DNA of 45,823 nt from positions 1-45,823 of the forward strand of contig CADBWR010000026.1 of assembly GCA_902798425.1 (NCBI GenBank). Direction: 5' to 3'. Positions 1-7,704 of the stretch are shown piece by piece. The stretch's first letter is position 1; the number at the start of each line of letters is the position of its first letter. Source of the DNA: an uncultured Bacteroidales bacterium. Its GTDB lineage: Bacteria > Bacteroidota > Bacteroidia > Bacteroidales > Bacteroidaceae. The notes beneath the pieces were generated by a model. That model was not told the origin of the DNA and did no database searches. It saw only the letters and a list, made by a program, of their open reading frames with translations. The position numbers and the translations under genes were made by a program.

Positions 1-137
1 AAGGATGACATACATGATACTAATGGCGAACTTCACAGTTAAACAATCTAAACGACGAAAAGTCGAAAAACGATACTTATGGATGCTTATCTCCACGTAT
101 TATCTGTTATCAAAAAATTGTGATATATTTGCGACAC

Positions 138-246
138 GTTGCTGTATCTTATTGATTTACAATCCAAATTATTTTTGAGGAGGTGAAGTAAAACAGAAAC
201 ACTTCTATCATGATAAAGGCTCACCAGTGCGGTGAGCCTTTTTTCA
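138..246 (+). ncRNA. Candidate small RNA at the left island edge
   Basis: A sigma-ABfr-like -7 box (TATATTTG, 124-131) precedes about 110 nt ending in a strong terminator. The transcript would contain TTTGAGGAGGTGAAGTAAA (174-192), which recurs with one mismatch at 12759-12777 in a second unit of the same layout. AGGAGGTGA is complementary to the usual bacterial 16S 3' end. A frame open from about 5 to 178 crosses the segment, but the last codons seen in the shared block (FEEVK then stop) are preceded by a stop in their own frame, so I favour RNA over protein. No good -33 box is visible. Function unknown. Confidence 0.35.
216..245 (+). terminator. Rho-independent terminator
   Basis: Perfect 10-bp stem AAGGCTCACC (216-225) and GGTGAGCCTT (231-240), 5-nt loop, followed by a T run to 244. 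It ends the candidate RNA above and could also slow transcription leaving the convergent virE-like gene. Confidence 0.8.
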
Positions 247-2385
247 TTTTTCTATCAGCCAGTATTCCATGTGCTTGGTTTTGCGCTTGCTCTTGAAGTT
301 GAACTGGACGTCGTTCAGGGCATTGCCAATCTTCTGGAAAGTGGTGTCAGTATCGAAGTTAGGATAGCGTGAGGCGAGGAGTTGACTGATGTCGCCCAAG
401 CTCCACCACCTGGCATGTTCGTTGTCCTTGGGCTGGCGGAAGGTCTCGCCAATCATCTCCACCAGGTCGTTCAACCGCTGGAAGGGCTCGTTCTCTTCTA
501 TCAGTGTTTGTATCTCTTTATCGTTCAGCCAGAAGCGTTCCTTGTTATTAAAGAGGTAGAGTGCTTGAGCGAACAACTGTTCATGCTCCAGATTGTCCTC
601 GAAATTGATGTTTCCTGTCACACCCACACAGACAAAGCGACGGCTTCCCGTGGGGTCAACGAGGGGTTTCGGCTGGTTGGTGGTGCCGATGAACGACGTA
701 TAACGACGATAGAACTGGATGGTCTTGCCATAGGGCGGACGGAACTTGACGTCACTCGACGACAGCAGGTATTTCAGCACAATCTGCTGTGAGTTGGTGG
801 TCTTGTCGAACTCATCGATGTTGATGAGGGCAAACGATGTCAGCGCAATATTCAGGTCAAACTCGTTCTTGAAGTTCAGCTTATCATTGTAGTAGTCGCG
901 CAACGCTGGAGGCAACAGAATCTTGCAGAAGCGCGTCTTGCCACACCCCTGACGACCTATCAGCAGTGGCGTCAACGCATTGCCCGTCAGCTGTTTATCA
1001 CTCTCGCGCCACTGGGCAACCATTCCCACCAGCCAGCAGCGCAGATACTTCTCCCAATGCGGCTGATTGGTAGGCACGCGTGCTGCCAGTTCCTTGATGC
1101 GGTCCTGTCCGTCCCACGCAGGCAACTTGTCAAGCCATGCATTCACAGGGTCATACTGCTGGATGCGCGTCGAGTCGATAAAGCGGTTTACGTCCCTATC
1201 CCACGACTTCAATCCTAACTCGGTGGCTTTCAGTGTCATATCGTTACGTACAGCCTCCGTCAACGGCTTGAAGCGTTGGTCGTCAGAGAACTTCTCACGA
1301 TACTCCGCCACACCCGTCAACAGATTCTTGCGCATCTCAAAGTTCGACTCCAGGAATATCTCCGTCTTCATGGCCTGTATCGTATCTTCCGGCACACTCT
1401 TCAGTGGGCGTATCTTGCGTTTCTTGCGATAGTCTTCCTGCTCTGCCACGCTATATACCGTCTGGAAGATTTTCTCCACCAGTAGTGTGTCACGATTCAG
1501 CACAGGATGCTCCAGCGTCAGTCCTTGCGCATGAGCCAACGGAATGCCCTGCTCCAAGCACATCGAGGCTATCCGCATCAGCAGCGTCGCCTCCTTCTCC
1601 TCGTCGGGCAGGTCGAAATAGCGTCCCAGCACCGTCTCCACGATGAACGTCCAGTTCAATTGGTAGGTTCGTGTCAACGTTCGGCCTGGCATCAACCAGT
1701 CTTCCTCATTGGTAATCTCTACAGGCTGAGGCAACTCGTGACGCTCTGTATCGGCATAGAACGGACGGGCATCCGCCTGATACCCCATCTCAGGGTCGGC
1801 ACTCATATACACCGTTCTGTCCAGTCGTGGCTCCAGGAATGGGATGTCGAAGCCAAACTGGTTCTGATAGGCCCTGCGCGCCGTCTCATACAGGTTCTTA
1901 TGAAACTGTAGTATCTCCGGCTCCTCCGTTGGCAGTGCCCCCTCTCCTTTGGAGAGGTTGGGTGAGGTTCCATACAACTCTCCTCGGCAGACAATCTTCA
2001 CGCTCCTACCCGACGCACCCAGAAAACACATCAGCGTCTCTGGCAATTTCTTCGCCAAGCCCCTAATTTCCACCGCTTTCTCATACGTCGGCAGATTGTT
2101 CACCTCCAGCACGACCAACCCGTTATAGTGCTTCATCAGCCACTGTTCTTTCCTTTTCTGGTAATCAGCGGCAAAGCATATCCTAGGCATGCGGATGCCA
2201 CCCTCCCAATTCGTAGTGACCTGTCCGTCGTCCAGTCGCTCCACCTTCATCAGATGGTACACTTCTCTGAATTTCTTCACAGCCGTCTGTACCTCACCCT
2301 CTTTGATGGCAGCCACCAGCCCGTCCAGCGTCAGGCGATTAATCACCTCCTTCGTTCCCGATTTCTTCAGTAATGTAATATTCAT
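244..2385 (-). CDS. VirE/VapE-family primase-helicase-like protein
   Basis: About 713 aa. It has the layout of the Bacteroidales BT4734/VirE family: an N-terminal VirE_N (primase-like) region, a middle part rich in basic and aromatic residues, and a C-terminal superfamily-3-like P-loop ATPase. The Walker A GRQGCGKT lies at about residues 480-490, followed by a Walker B-like INIDEFDK and the arginine-containing segment DPTGSRRF. Such proteins sit in phage-like islands and integrative elements and are thought to act in replication of the element; that role is family inference. The longest frame starts at TTG 2397, but ATG 2385 is the better start, 45-52 nt below a good promoter (-7 box 2430-2437). 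In-frame DNA at 1937-1967 looks like a captured REP-type palindrome and encodes NLSKGEGA. Confidence 0.85.
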   Translation of the reverse strand: MNITLLKKSGTKEVINRLTLDGLVAAIKEGEVQTAVKKFREVYHLMKVERLDDGQVTTNWEGGIRMPRICFAADYQKRKEQWLMKHYNGLVVLEVNNLPTYEKAVEIRGLAKKLPETLMCFLGASGRSVKIVCRGELYGTSPNLSKGEGALPTEEPEILQFHKNLYETARRAYQNQFGFDIPFLEPRLDRTVYMSADPEMGYQADARPFYADTERHELPQPVEITNEEDWLMPGRTLTRTYQLNWTFIVETVLGRYFDLPDEEKEATLLMRIASMCLEQGIPLAHAQGLTLEHPVLNRDTLLVEKIFQTVYSVAEQEDYRKKRKIRPLKSVPEDTIQAMKTEIFLESNFEMRKNLLTGVAEYREKFSDDQRFKPLTEAVRNDMTLKATELGLKSWDRDVNRFIDSTRIQQYDPVNAWLDKLPAWDGQDRIKELAARVPTNQPHWEKYLRCWLVGMVAQWRESDKQLTGNALTPLLIGRQGCGKTRFCKILLPPALRDYYNDKLNFKNEFDLNIALTSFALINIDEFDKTTNSQQIVLKYLLSSSDVKFRPPYGKTIQFYRRYTSFIGTTNQPKPLVDPTGSRRFVCVGVTGNINFEDNLEHEQLFAQALYLFNNKERFWLNDKEIQTLIEENEPFQRLNDLVEMIGETFRQPKDNEHARWWSLGDISQLLASRYPNFDTDTTFQKIGNALNDVQFNFKSKRKTKHMEYWLIEK
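1937..1967. repeat. REP-like palindromic element inside virE-like gene
   Basis: Contains the hairpin CCTCTCC TTT GGAGAGG (1941-1957) followed by TTGGGTGAGG. As far as I recall, this type of short GC-rich palindrome is common between genes in Prevotella and Bacteroides. Here it is in frame and translated. A relative lies at 31449-31478 inside lpdA. Confidence 0.5.
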
Positions 2386-2429
2386 ATCGTATCTCAAGGT
2401 TTATGATGTTTCCTAAACTTTTCAGCCTA

Positions 2430-2461
2430 CAAATGTACAAAATTATCCGCAAATTTCCAAA
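2430..2461 (-). promoter_or_regulatory. Promoter of virE-like gene
   Basis: On the minus strand: TTTGG (complement of 2457-2461), 19-bp spacer, TACATTTG (complement of 2430-2437). This is an almost ideal Bacteroidota -33/-7 pair and supports the ATG at 2385. Confidence 0.7.
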
Positions 2462-2499
2462 TATTTTTCGGGAAATTATAACAAATAGCATACATACCT

Positions 2500-2835
2500 A
2501 CACAATTCCACTATATCTAACTAATATACAACCAATTACAAGATATTATACCTACAATAAACCTACATGTAGCCTACATGTATCCTACACAAATTTCGAC
2601 TCATTTATACAGCTAATACACTTCCGTATACAACTAATACAGCGCTGTATTAGCCTAAGCCAGCTCCGTATACAGCTATCTTATAACCGTATTAGCCTAT
2701 TTCTCACCGTCATTTCTTCAAAAATCATGTAGGCTTATGTAGGCTTTATGTATGTTTTATGTAGTCTAATTATTTCTTATATAGCTAATACACAATATGT
2801 TACAACATTATCATGTATACATGTAGGCTAAAAGC
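2500..2835. repeat. Iteron-like repeat region
   Basis: AT-rich DNA between divergent genes, packed with short direct and inverted repeats. CCTACATGTA occurs at 2562-2571 and 2573-2582 (11-bp period). The opposite orientation ATGTAGGCTT is in tandem at 2727-2746, with variants at 2759-2768 (ATGTAGTCTA) and 2821-2830 (ATGTAGGCTA). A second family is (A/T)ACAnCTAATACA and GTATTAGCCTA, centred on a perfect 20-bp palindrome at 2634-2653. There is no convincing coding frame. Its place upstream of a primase/helicase-like gene suggests an origin or operator array; that is inference. Confidence 0.6.
2634..2653. repeat. Perfect 20-bp palindrome
   Basis: CTAATACAGCGCTGTATTAG reads the same on both strands. 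It lies in the middle of the iteron-like region and is a likely dimeric protein binding site. Confidence 0.7.
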
Positions 2836-2957
2836 AGTAATATTTAAATGGCTAAACGAATAACACTCACTCGAGAACTCTGAAAAAATAAAAGTTTGAC
2901 ATTTTTGAAGTATCAATACCGCAATTAAAAATACAATTTACGCCCCAAATGTTATTT

Positions 2958-3002
2958 TTCCGTAAAAAAATTACGGAATATAAATATTTTTATGTATATT
3001 TG
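2958..3002 (+). promoter_or_regulatory. Promoter and palindromic operator of the AAA/TOPRIM cassette
   Basis: The -7 box TATATTTG is at 2995-3002, 26 nt before the ATG at 3029. A perfect inverted repeat TTCCGTAA-AAAAA-TTACGGAA (2958-2978) has its right arm where the -33 element should be. This geometry suggests an operator that blocks initiation. Confidence 0.65.
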
Positions 3003-3028
3003 CAACAGATTAAACAAAGGAAACAGTT

Positions 3029-4129
3029 ATGCTTATCAAATTTGCCGTAAAAAACTTCCGAGGCTTTGCTGAAAGGATTGAGTGGGATTTGTCCCATCCA
3101 AGTAATTACTCGTTTAACACCAATGCCATTAAAGATGGTGTCGTAAAGAACGGTATTATCTATGGTCCCAATGGCTCTGGTAAAACTAACTTCAGCGTTG
3201 CCTTATTTGATATTGTTAATCACTTAACTCAGAAATTCAAGAAACCAGAATATTATCAGAATTTCGTTTATGGTGGTGACACAAGCCTGAATGTTGATTT
3301 TGAATATACATTCAAATTCAAAAATCAGGAAGTAGAATACCGATATTCAAAGAATGTGCTTGGAGTACTTATCAAAGAAGCATTAGTGGTTGATGGTGTG
3401 GAAGTTTTCAAACGTACAATGAGTTCTTTGAAACTGGATGAAAAGCAATTCCCTATCAATAAAGATGCGAAGCGTAATTTGCAGATGAATGCAAATAGTA
3501 TCTCTATTGTTAATTACCTACTCACCTCTTATCCTCTTGCAAAAGAACATTATCTGATTCAAATGCGCAATTTTGTTGATTCCATGCTTTGGTTCAGGTG
3601 CTTAAAAGTCAATGAGTACATGGGATTCGACAATATGGTCACCATTTTGGACGAATTTATTATCAAAAACAATTTGATTAAAGACTTCTCTGATTTTCTT
3701 GAGAACATCAGTGGGCAGAAGTTTGAGTTTGTTCAATCAAGAGACACAGATAAAATGCTGTTTTGCAAAATTGGAAATGGAACTATTGCTTTCGACCTTA
3801 TTGCCTCTACTGGCACTCAGTCCCTAAAGCTCCTATATTTCTGGTTGAAGAAAATGGGACAAGCTTCCTTTGTTTTCATTGACGAATTCGATGCCTTCTA
3901 TCACTTCAAGTTAGCATTTGAGGTCTGCAAACAGCTATTCAATCTCGATTGTCAGGTATTCACGTCGTCGCATAACACTTATCTGATGACAAACGACTTA
4001 CTTCGTCCAGACTGTAACTTCATTCTGCAAGACAACAAAATCAAGCCACTGCAGGCATGCACAGAAAAAGAACTGAGGTTTGGGCACAATATCGAAAAAC
4101 TATTCCGTGGAGGTGCATTTGAGGTATGA
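3029..4129 (+). CDS. AAA15-family ATPase, first gene of an ATPase/TOPRIM defence-like pair
   Basis: 366 aa. It belongs to the SMC/ABC-like ATPases of the COG1106/AAA15 type. Walker A GPNGSGKT is at 46-53, a degenerate signature (STGTQSL) at about 260-266, Walker B FVFIDEFD at 281-288 and a switch-type histidine in SSHNTYL at about 315. The C-terminus has the ELRFGHNIEKLFRGG segment found in this family. The next gene starts at ATG 4126 inside its stop region (ATGA overlap), so the two are translationally coupled. Similar pairs (OLD-like, AbiL, PARIS) act in phage defence, with the ATPase as sensor or scaffold and the TOPRIM protein as nuclease. Defence is inferred from the family and neighbourhood; the exact named system cannot be fixed by eye. 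Confidence 0.85.
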   Translation: MLIKFAVKNFRGFAERIEWDLSHPSNYSFNTNAIKDGVVKNGIIYGPNGSGKTNFSVALFDIVNHLTQKFKKPEYYQNFVYGGDTSLNVDFEYTFKFKNQEVEYRYSKNVLGVLIKEALVVDGVEVFKRTMSSLKLDEKQFPINKDAKRNLQMNANSISIVNYLLTSYPLAKEHYLIQMRNFVDSMLWFRCLKVNEYMGFDNMVTILDEFIIKNNLIKDFSDFLENISGQKFEFVQSRDTDKMLFCKIGNGTIAFDLIASTGTQSLKLLYFWLKKMGQASFVFIDEFDAFYHFKLAFEVCKQLFNLDCQVFTSSHNTYLMTNDLLRPDCNFILQDNKIKPLQACTEKELRFGHNIEKLFRGGAFEV

Positions 4130-4941
4130 TACTATTTATATTTGAAGGTAAGGACGATAAGACTTATTTCGAGTCTATCAAACGGCTTTTCTTTCCAGAG
4201 AAGTCGGAAACCTTCGTCTGCACATATAATAGCAATATCTACTCACTTTACACCAAGCTAAAAAAACACGATGCACTGAATGGAAAACTGGAAGTAGATA
4301 CAGTATCTGTCTTCAAGGAGATCCTGACAGAAAAAGGCGACAACACCTTAAAGGACATCAGAGAAGATGAGGTTTCTGAAATATATCTTTTCTTCGATTA
4401 CGATTTCCAAGAGAAATCCAGAACGCTTGAAGAGAACAACAAGCGTCTGAGTGAGATGCTTGAATATTTCACAGACGAGACAAGCAATGGCAAGTTATAC
4501 ATTAACTATCCGATGGTAGAATCTCTTCGCTATACCAAAGAATTGCCAGATAATGATTATTGGCACTATACAGTATCTCGCAAAAAATGTCAAGAGGATA
4601 ATTTCAAGCATCAAGTTCACGAATTCTCATTCTACAAGTCAAATCTGGAATATCTTGTGCTCACTATTAAGCCTGCAGACGACGAAACAAAGATTCAGCA
4701 GAAGACAGATTCAGCCAAGACGAATTGGCTACACCTTGTCACGATGAATACAAGCAAGGCTAATTATATTTGTAATAACAAGAACGAACTTCCAGAAGAA
4801 GTGAATTCACAGAAAGAGATATACGACAATCAACTTGCCAAGTATGTAAATACAGAAGAATGCAAGGTCGCTATCCTTAATGCGTTCCCAATATTCTTGT
4901 TTGACTACTTTGGAAAGAGAATTATTAAACAAATGAGGTGA
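4126..4941 (+). CDS. TOPRIM-like nuclease partner of the AAA15 ATPase
   Basis: 271 aa. The N-terminus FIFEGKDDKTYF (residues 5-14) gives the first TOPRIM acidic motif (E7, then D10/D11). FFDYDF at 89-94 gives the DxD motif (D91, D93). TYFES and YPMVESLRY segments resemble RloB, OLD and DUF4435-type proteins. It overlaps the ATPase gene by ATGA and no other gene follows on the same strand for 64 nt, so the pair is a compact two-gene unit. It probably cuts nucleic acid once its ATPase senses a trigger; this is inferred from paralogous systems. It is not a recognisable DUF4435 or RloB sequence, so it may be a divergent class. Confidence 0.7.
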   Translation: MILFIFEGKDDKTYFESIKRLFFPEKSETFVCTYNSNIYSLYTKLKKHDALNGKLEVDTVSVFKEILTEKGDNTLKDIREDEVSEIYLFFDYDFQEKSRTLEENNKRLSEMLEYFTDETSNGKLYINYPMVESLRYTKELPDNDYWHYTVSRKKCQEDNFKHQVHEFSFYKSNLEYLVLTIKPADDETKIQQKTDSAKTNWLHLVTMNTSKANYICNNKNELPEEVNSQKEIYDNQLAKYVNTEECKVAILNAFPIFLFDYFGKRIIKQMR

Positions 4942-5005
4942 ATAACCGAATATGTCAGTAATGTAATATACTCGTTTTGTCTGTTACCATATTTATTAGA
5001 TATAC

Positions 5006-5899
5006 ATGGCCAAAGCCCAAAAAGGAATATGTGCATTGACACTGGAAGAATGTGTACTTAGAGATTCTCACATTTATCCAAAGTTTATCTATAATTATTT
5101 GAAACAAAAAGGTGGTAGCCGATTTCGAACTATCAGAAATCCTACCATGGTTTTACAGGATGGAATGAAGATGCCTCTGTTAGGAGAGCAAGCAGAACAA
5201 GAATTCTCAAAGAGAGAGAAATGGTTTGCTGAGAATCTGTTTATTCCATTTTGTAATAGTGAAATAAACAATTGCAAATTGGTGTATTGTGAAGAACTAT
5301 ACTATTTCTGTGTTTCATTACTTTGGCGTGCTTTATATTTAGTAAAGGATGGTATTATTGGTGATGAATTGAAAACAAGATGCAATCAGGCATTTGAAGA
5401 ATGGCGAATATTCTTGAATGGCGGAAACCTGCCTCCAACTTTCAATAGGATATATTTGATGCCAATAACACCTATGCTTTTTGATGACATGCCACAACTT
5501 ACTTTTACAGAACAACAATGGAATGAAGTTGAGTGGTATATACATCGCGATATTGATAGTGCATTATACGACCTTATACCTAACAATAGTGCTTTCTTCT
5601 GTAAAATCCCTTTCTTTTTTTTCTGGGCAGAAATAGATAGGACTGAAGCCAATCTTAATTACGGATTGAGAATTTTGCCTACTGGAGGCAAAATTGATTT
5701 CAAACATTATCGTATTGGCAAAGGGCCGATCAAGTATTATATCCTGCAAAGAATTATATTGGAGTCAATAAAAATAGACAAAATATCAGAGCAACTGTCT
5801 GAGAAACAGCAAAGAACTATTATAAAACATGTGATTCAAGACAAACATCTTTTGAATTCAGAATTGGGTGGTTTCTTAATAAAGAAAGGCAATTTTTAA
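5006..5899 (+). CDS. HNH-like protein with degraded zinc site, unknown function
   Basis: 297 aa. Residues 9-27 (CALTLEEC, then SHIYPKF) and the later segment LLGEQAEQEFSKREKWFAEN (58-77) resemble a family I know as SHIIPKF-type HNH-like proteins, where the equivalents are CxxC pairs and LLCxxCEQ-F-SKxE. Here only C9 and C16 remain near the first site, and the second CxxC is GxxA, so zinc binding and cleavage are doubtful. The rest is alpha-helical and aromatic-rich with no motif I recognise. It lies 64 nt after the TOPRIM gene on the same strand with no clear promoter between them (only AT-rich DNA), so it may be a third member of that cassette. Confidence 0.55.
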   Translation: MAKAQKGICALTLEECVLRDSHIYPKFIYNYLKQKGGSRFRTIRNPTMVLQDGMKMPLLGEQAEQEFSKREKWFAENLFIPFCNSEINNCKLVYCEELYYFCVSLLWRALYLVKDGIIGDELKTRCNQAFEEWRIFLNGGNLPPTFNRIYLMPITPMLFDDMPQLTFTEQQWNEVEWYIHRDIDSALYDLIPNNSAFFCKIPFFFFWAEIDRTEANLNYGLRILPTGGKIDFKHYRIGKGPIKYYILQRIILESIKIDKISEQLSEKQQRTIIKHVIQDKHLLNSELGGFLIKKGNF

Positions 5900-5992
5900 C
5901 GATTACCTATTACATATATGCAATAATTCTATCAAATCTTGAGTAAAATACACTTTTTTAAAAATCAAGAGCAAGATATGGAAATCTTTTTG

Positions 5993-6000
5993 TATCTTTG
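5993..6000 (+). promoter_or_regulatory. Promoter -7 box for hairpin RNA/HIRAN transcript
   Basis: TATCTTTG followed by CACC is a perfect -7 element; transcription should start near 6006. No clear -33 is seen. Confidence 0.6.
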
Positions 6001-6005
6001 CACCA

Positions 6006-6261
6006 AGTTTAAATACTGTACGCCAATGGACAGATAAAAAATAAAACGACATAGGGAATTGCGTCCGCTTTTCTATCTTGTTTTCCGAAATCGCCAAATA
6101 AAAGAAAACTGCAAGAGTAAAGATGGATGCTCACGTTCAGCGTGGGCACATTACTCGTTCAAAGCAGTTTGGGTGTTTGGCGATACCCGGAAAACGTAGG
6201 CGAAGTGATTGTCCACGTTTTTCTATTCAGCAAACGATTAATAACTAAAAAGCAAAAGCAT
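6006..6261 (+). ncRNA. Long nested hairpin RNA/5' leader of HIRAN gene
   Basis: From about 6006 to the ATG at 6262 the transcript folds into one long rod made of five stacked perfect or near-perfect helices. These are 6080-6087 with 6188-6195 (GTTTTCCG/CGGAAAAC), 6090-6098 with 6176-6184 (ATCGCCAAA/TTTGGCGAT), 6106-6112 with 6164-6170 (AAACTGC/GCAGTTT), 6115-6120 with 6151-6156 (GAGTAA/TTACTC) and 6128-6135 with 6141-6148 (TGCTCACG/CGTGGGCA, one G-U), capped by UUCAG. A further 6-bp pair, 6027-6032 with 6210-6215, could close the base. That is 38 pairs within 116 nt. It may be a cis-regulatory leader or a separate 6S-like RNA; no terminator is visible before the HIRAN start. Confidence 0.65.
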
Positions 6262-7644
6262 ATGGGATTCTTTAAAAACTTATTTGGTCAGTCAGATGAT
6301 GACGAGCAGGACAATGACTATTATGACAGCTTGGATTATTCTGATGACGATGATGATGTCGAGGATTACGACGATGATGATTTAGACAGCAGTTCATATG
6401 AAACGCCGGAGAGGTATTACTCTCTTACTAAAGTCCGTGTTCAGGGAATAGAAGATCTTGAGGATTTTGACAAGGAATTTGTAGAAGAGGACCTTGAAGA
6501 AGATATGCATGTGTATCTTCGCAATGAGTTTGATAATCCAAAGGATTGCCATGCTCTGCAAGTGATGCATCATAACCATATAATTGGTTACATTGACAAG
6601 AAGAAAGCAGAAATAGTACATTCTTATCTCCGAAATGGTGATATTGGTGCTATTATTGTCTCTAAGATTTCGAGCAGAGATTTTAAGAAGATAATAGAAC
6701 TGACCATCTATTACGAGGACAAAAATGGCGAAGAGTCATTGCCATACTACCCATTAGAGAATCGGCAAATCAGTGTACTTGAAACAGATTTGTGGACTGG
6801 TCAGGAAGATTGGTCTGCAGATTGGTACATGAATATCTTTACTGACGAACTGCTTTATAAGTACAATGAATTTTATGATGATACTGTTGATGAAGAAGAA
6901 AAGAAGGATGTTGATTGGCAACTCTCATTCTGGATTAATAGATACTTGGATGGAACATGTATTACACGACAAGGTTGTAAACAATACTTGGATAGTCTAA
7001 AAACCGATTGTGCGAAGAAAGTCCTAATGAAACGAATAGAATCTTATTTGGAACACAAGGAATTTCATTTTGCAGACAAGGAACTATTCTCCGATGATGA
7101 GAAAGATGCAGAATCTTCGTATGGCGAAATCGTGAAGCAATATGAACCCACTTACGAACTGGCTTATATCGACGGACAAGGCCATCCTCAAAGAAAGACC
7201 ATAAAGAATGCAAACATGAATTCTTTTGTTACAGGCATTAAGTTTAGGGAAAACTACGAGGAAATGCTTTCAAAACTCAAAGAAGGGATGGAGTTGCAGA
7301 TTAAGCCAGAACCTGATAACGAGTTTGATCCTGATGCATTGGCAGTCTATCATGATGAAGACCATTTGGGCTATATACCCAAGATGGATATTCCTGCTGT
7401 ATCTCTGAATATGGAAAATGGATGTGAAATTGCAGAAATCGAATATGTGGACGAAGATAATATAGACTTGGTGGTCCCTGTCTCTTTCCACAAACTCTCA
7501 ACAATGTTTGATGACGAATTAGAGAATTATAGGTTCTACAAGACAGAGAAAACCAAATATGAAAAAGGGTACGTAGAGAATAGCAGCCCGATTTCTAAAG
7601 AAGAGTTTCTGGAAGGGATAAATCAGCAGAAGAGCAATCTGTAA
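6262..7644 (+). CDS. Protein with two HIRAN domains
   Basis: 460 aa from ATG 6262. The frame is open back to 6127, but that stretch is the hairpin RNA. Residues 11-45 are a very acidic run (D/E/S/Y). A first HIRAN-like domain lies at about 57-150, with NEFDNPKDCHALQV and IIGYIDKK. A second, clearer one is at about 322-410, with PDNEFDPDALAVY and LGYIPK. HIRAN domains bind DNA 3' ends or act in stalled-fork and defence proteins, usually fused to helicases or nucleases. Here no catalytic domain is attached. The linker (150-300) is acidic and unassigned. Role unknown; an accessory DNA-binding function is inferred. Confidence 0.8.
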   Translation: MGFFKNLFGQSDDDEQDNDYYDSLDYSDDDDDVEDYDDDDLDSSSYETPERYYSLTKVRVQGIEDLEDFDKEFVEEDLEEDMHVYLRNEFDNPKDCHALQVMHHNHIIGYIDKKKAEIVHSYLRNGDIGAIIVSKISSRDFKKIIELTIYYEDKNGEESLPYYPLENRQISVLETDLWTGQEDWSADWYMNIFTDELLYKYNEFYDDTVDEEEKKDVDWQLSFWINRYLDGTCITRQGCKQYLDSLKTDCAKKVLMKRIESYLEHKEFHFADKELFSDDEKDAESSYGEIVKQYEPTYELAYIDGQGHPQRKTIKNANMNSFVTGIKFRENYEEMLSKLKEGMELQIKPEPDNEFDPDALAVYHDEDHLGYIPKMDIPAVSLNMENGCEIAEIEYVDEDNIDLVVPVSFHKLSTMFDDELENYRFYKTEKTKYEKGYVENSSPISKEEFLEGINQQKSNL

Positions 7645-7704
7645 TTTGGCATTCCTTTCCATACTCATACCACCAGCAAGTGTCTTGATGACATATGTGT
7701 TCAC

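Noticed and set aside
5-178. Open frame of 57 codons at the left edge (starting MTYMILMANFTVKQ)
   Set aside because: Composition becomes cysteine/tyrosine-rich and unlikely, it crosses a promoter, and no family is recognisable. A tail of a gene ending at 42 in another frame is equally possible but unsupported.
5006-5899. Active HNH endonuclease call
   Set aside because: The second zinc CxxC is missing (GxxA), so only an HNH-like fold is claimed.
6127-6261. Extended N-terminus of the HIRAN protein
   Set aside because: These 45 codons coincide with the apical and right arms of the RNA hairpin, and the acidic HIRAN protein starts naturally at ATG 6262.
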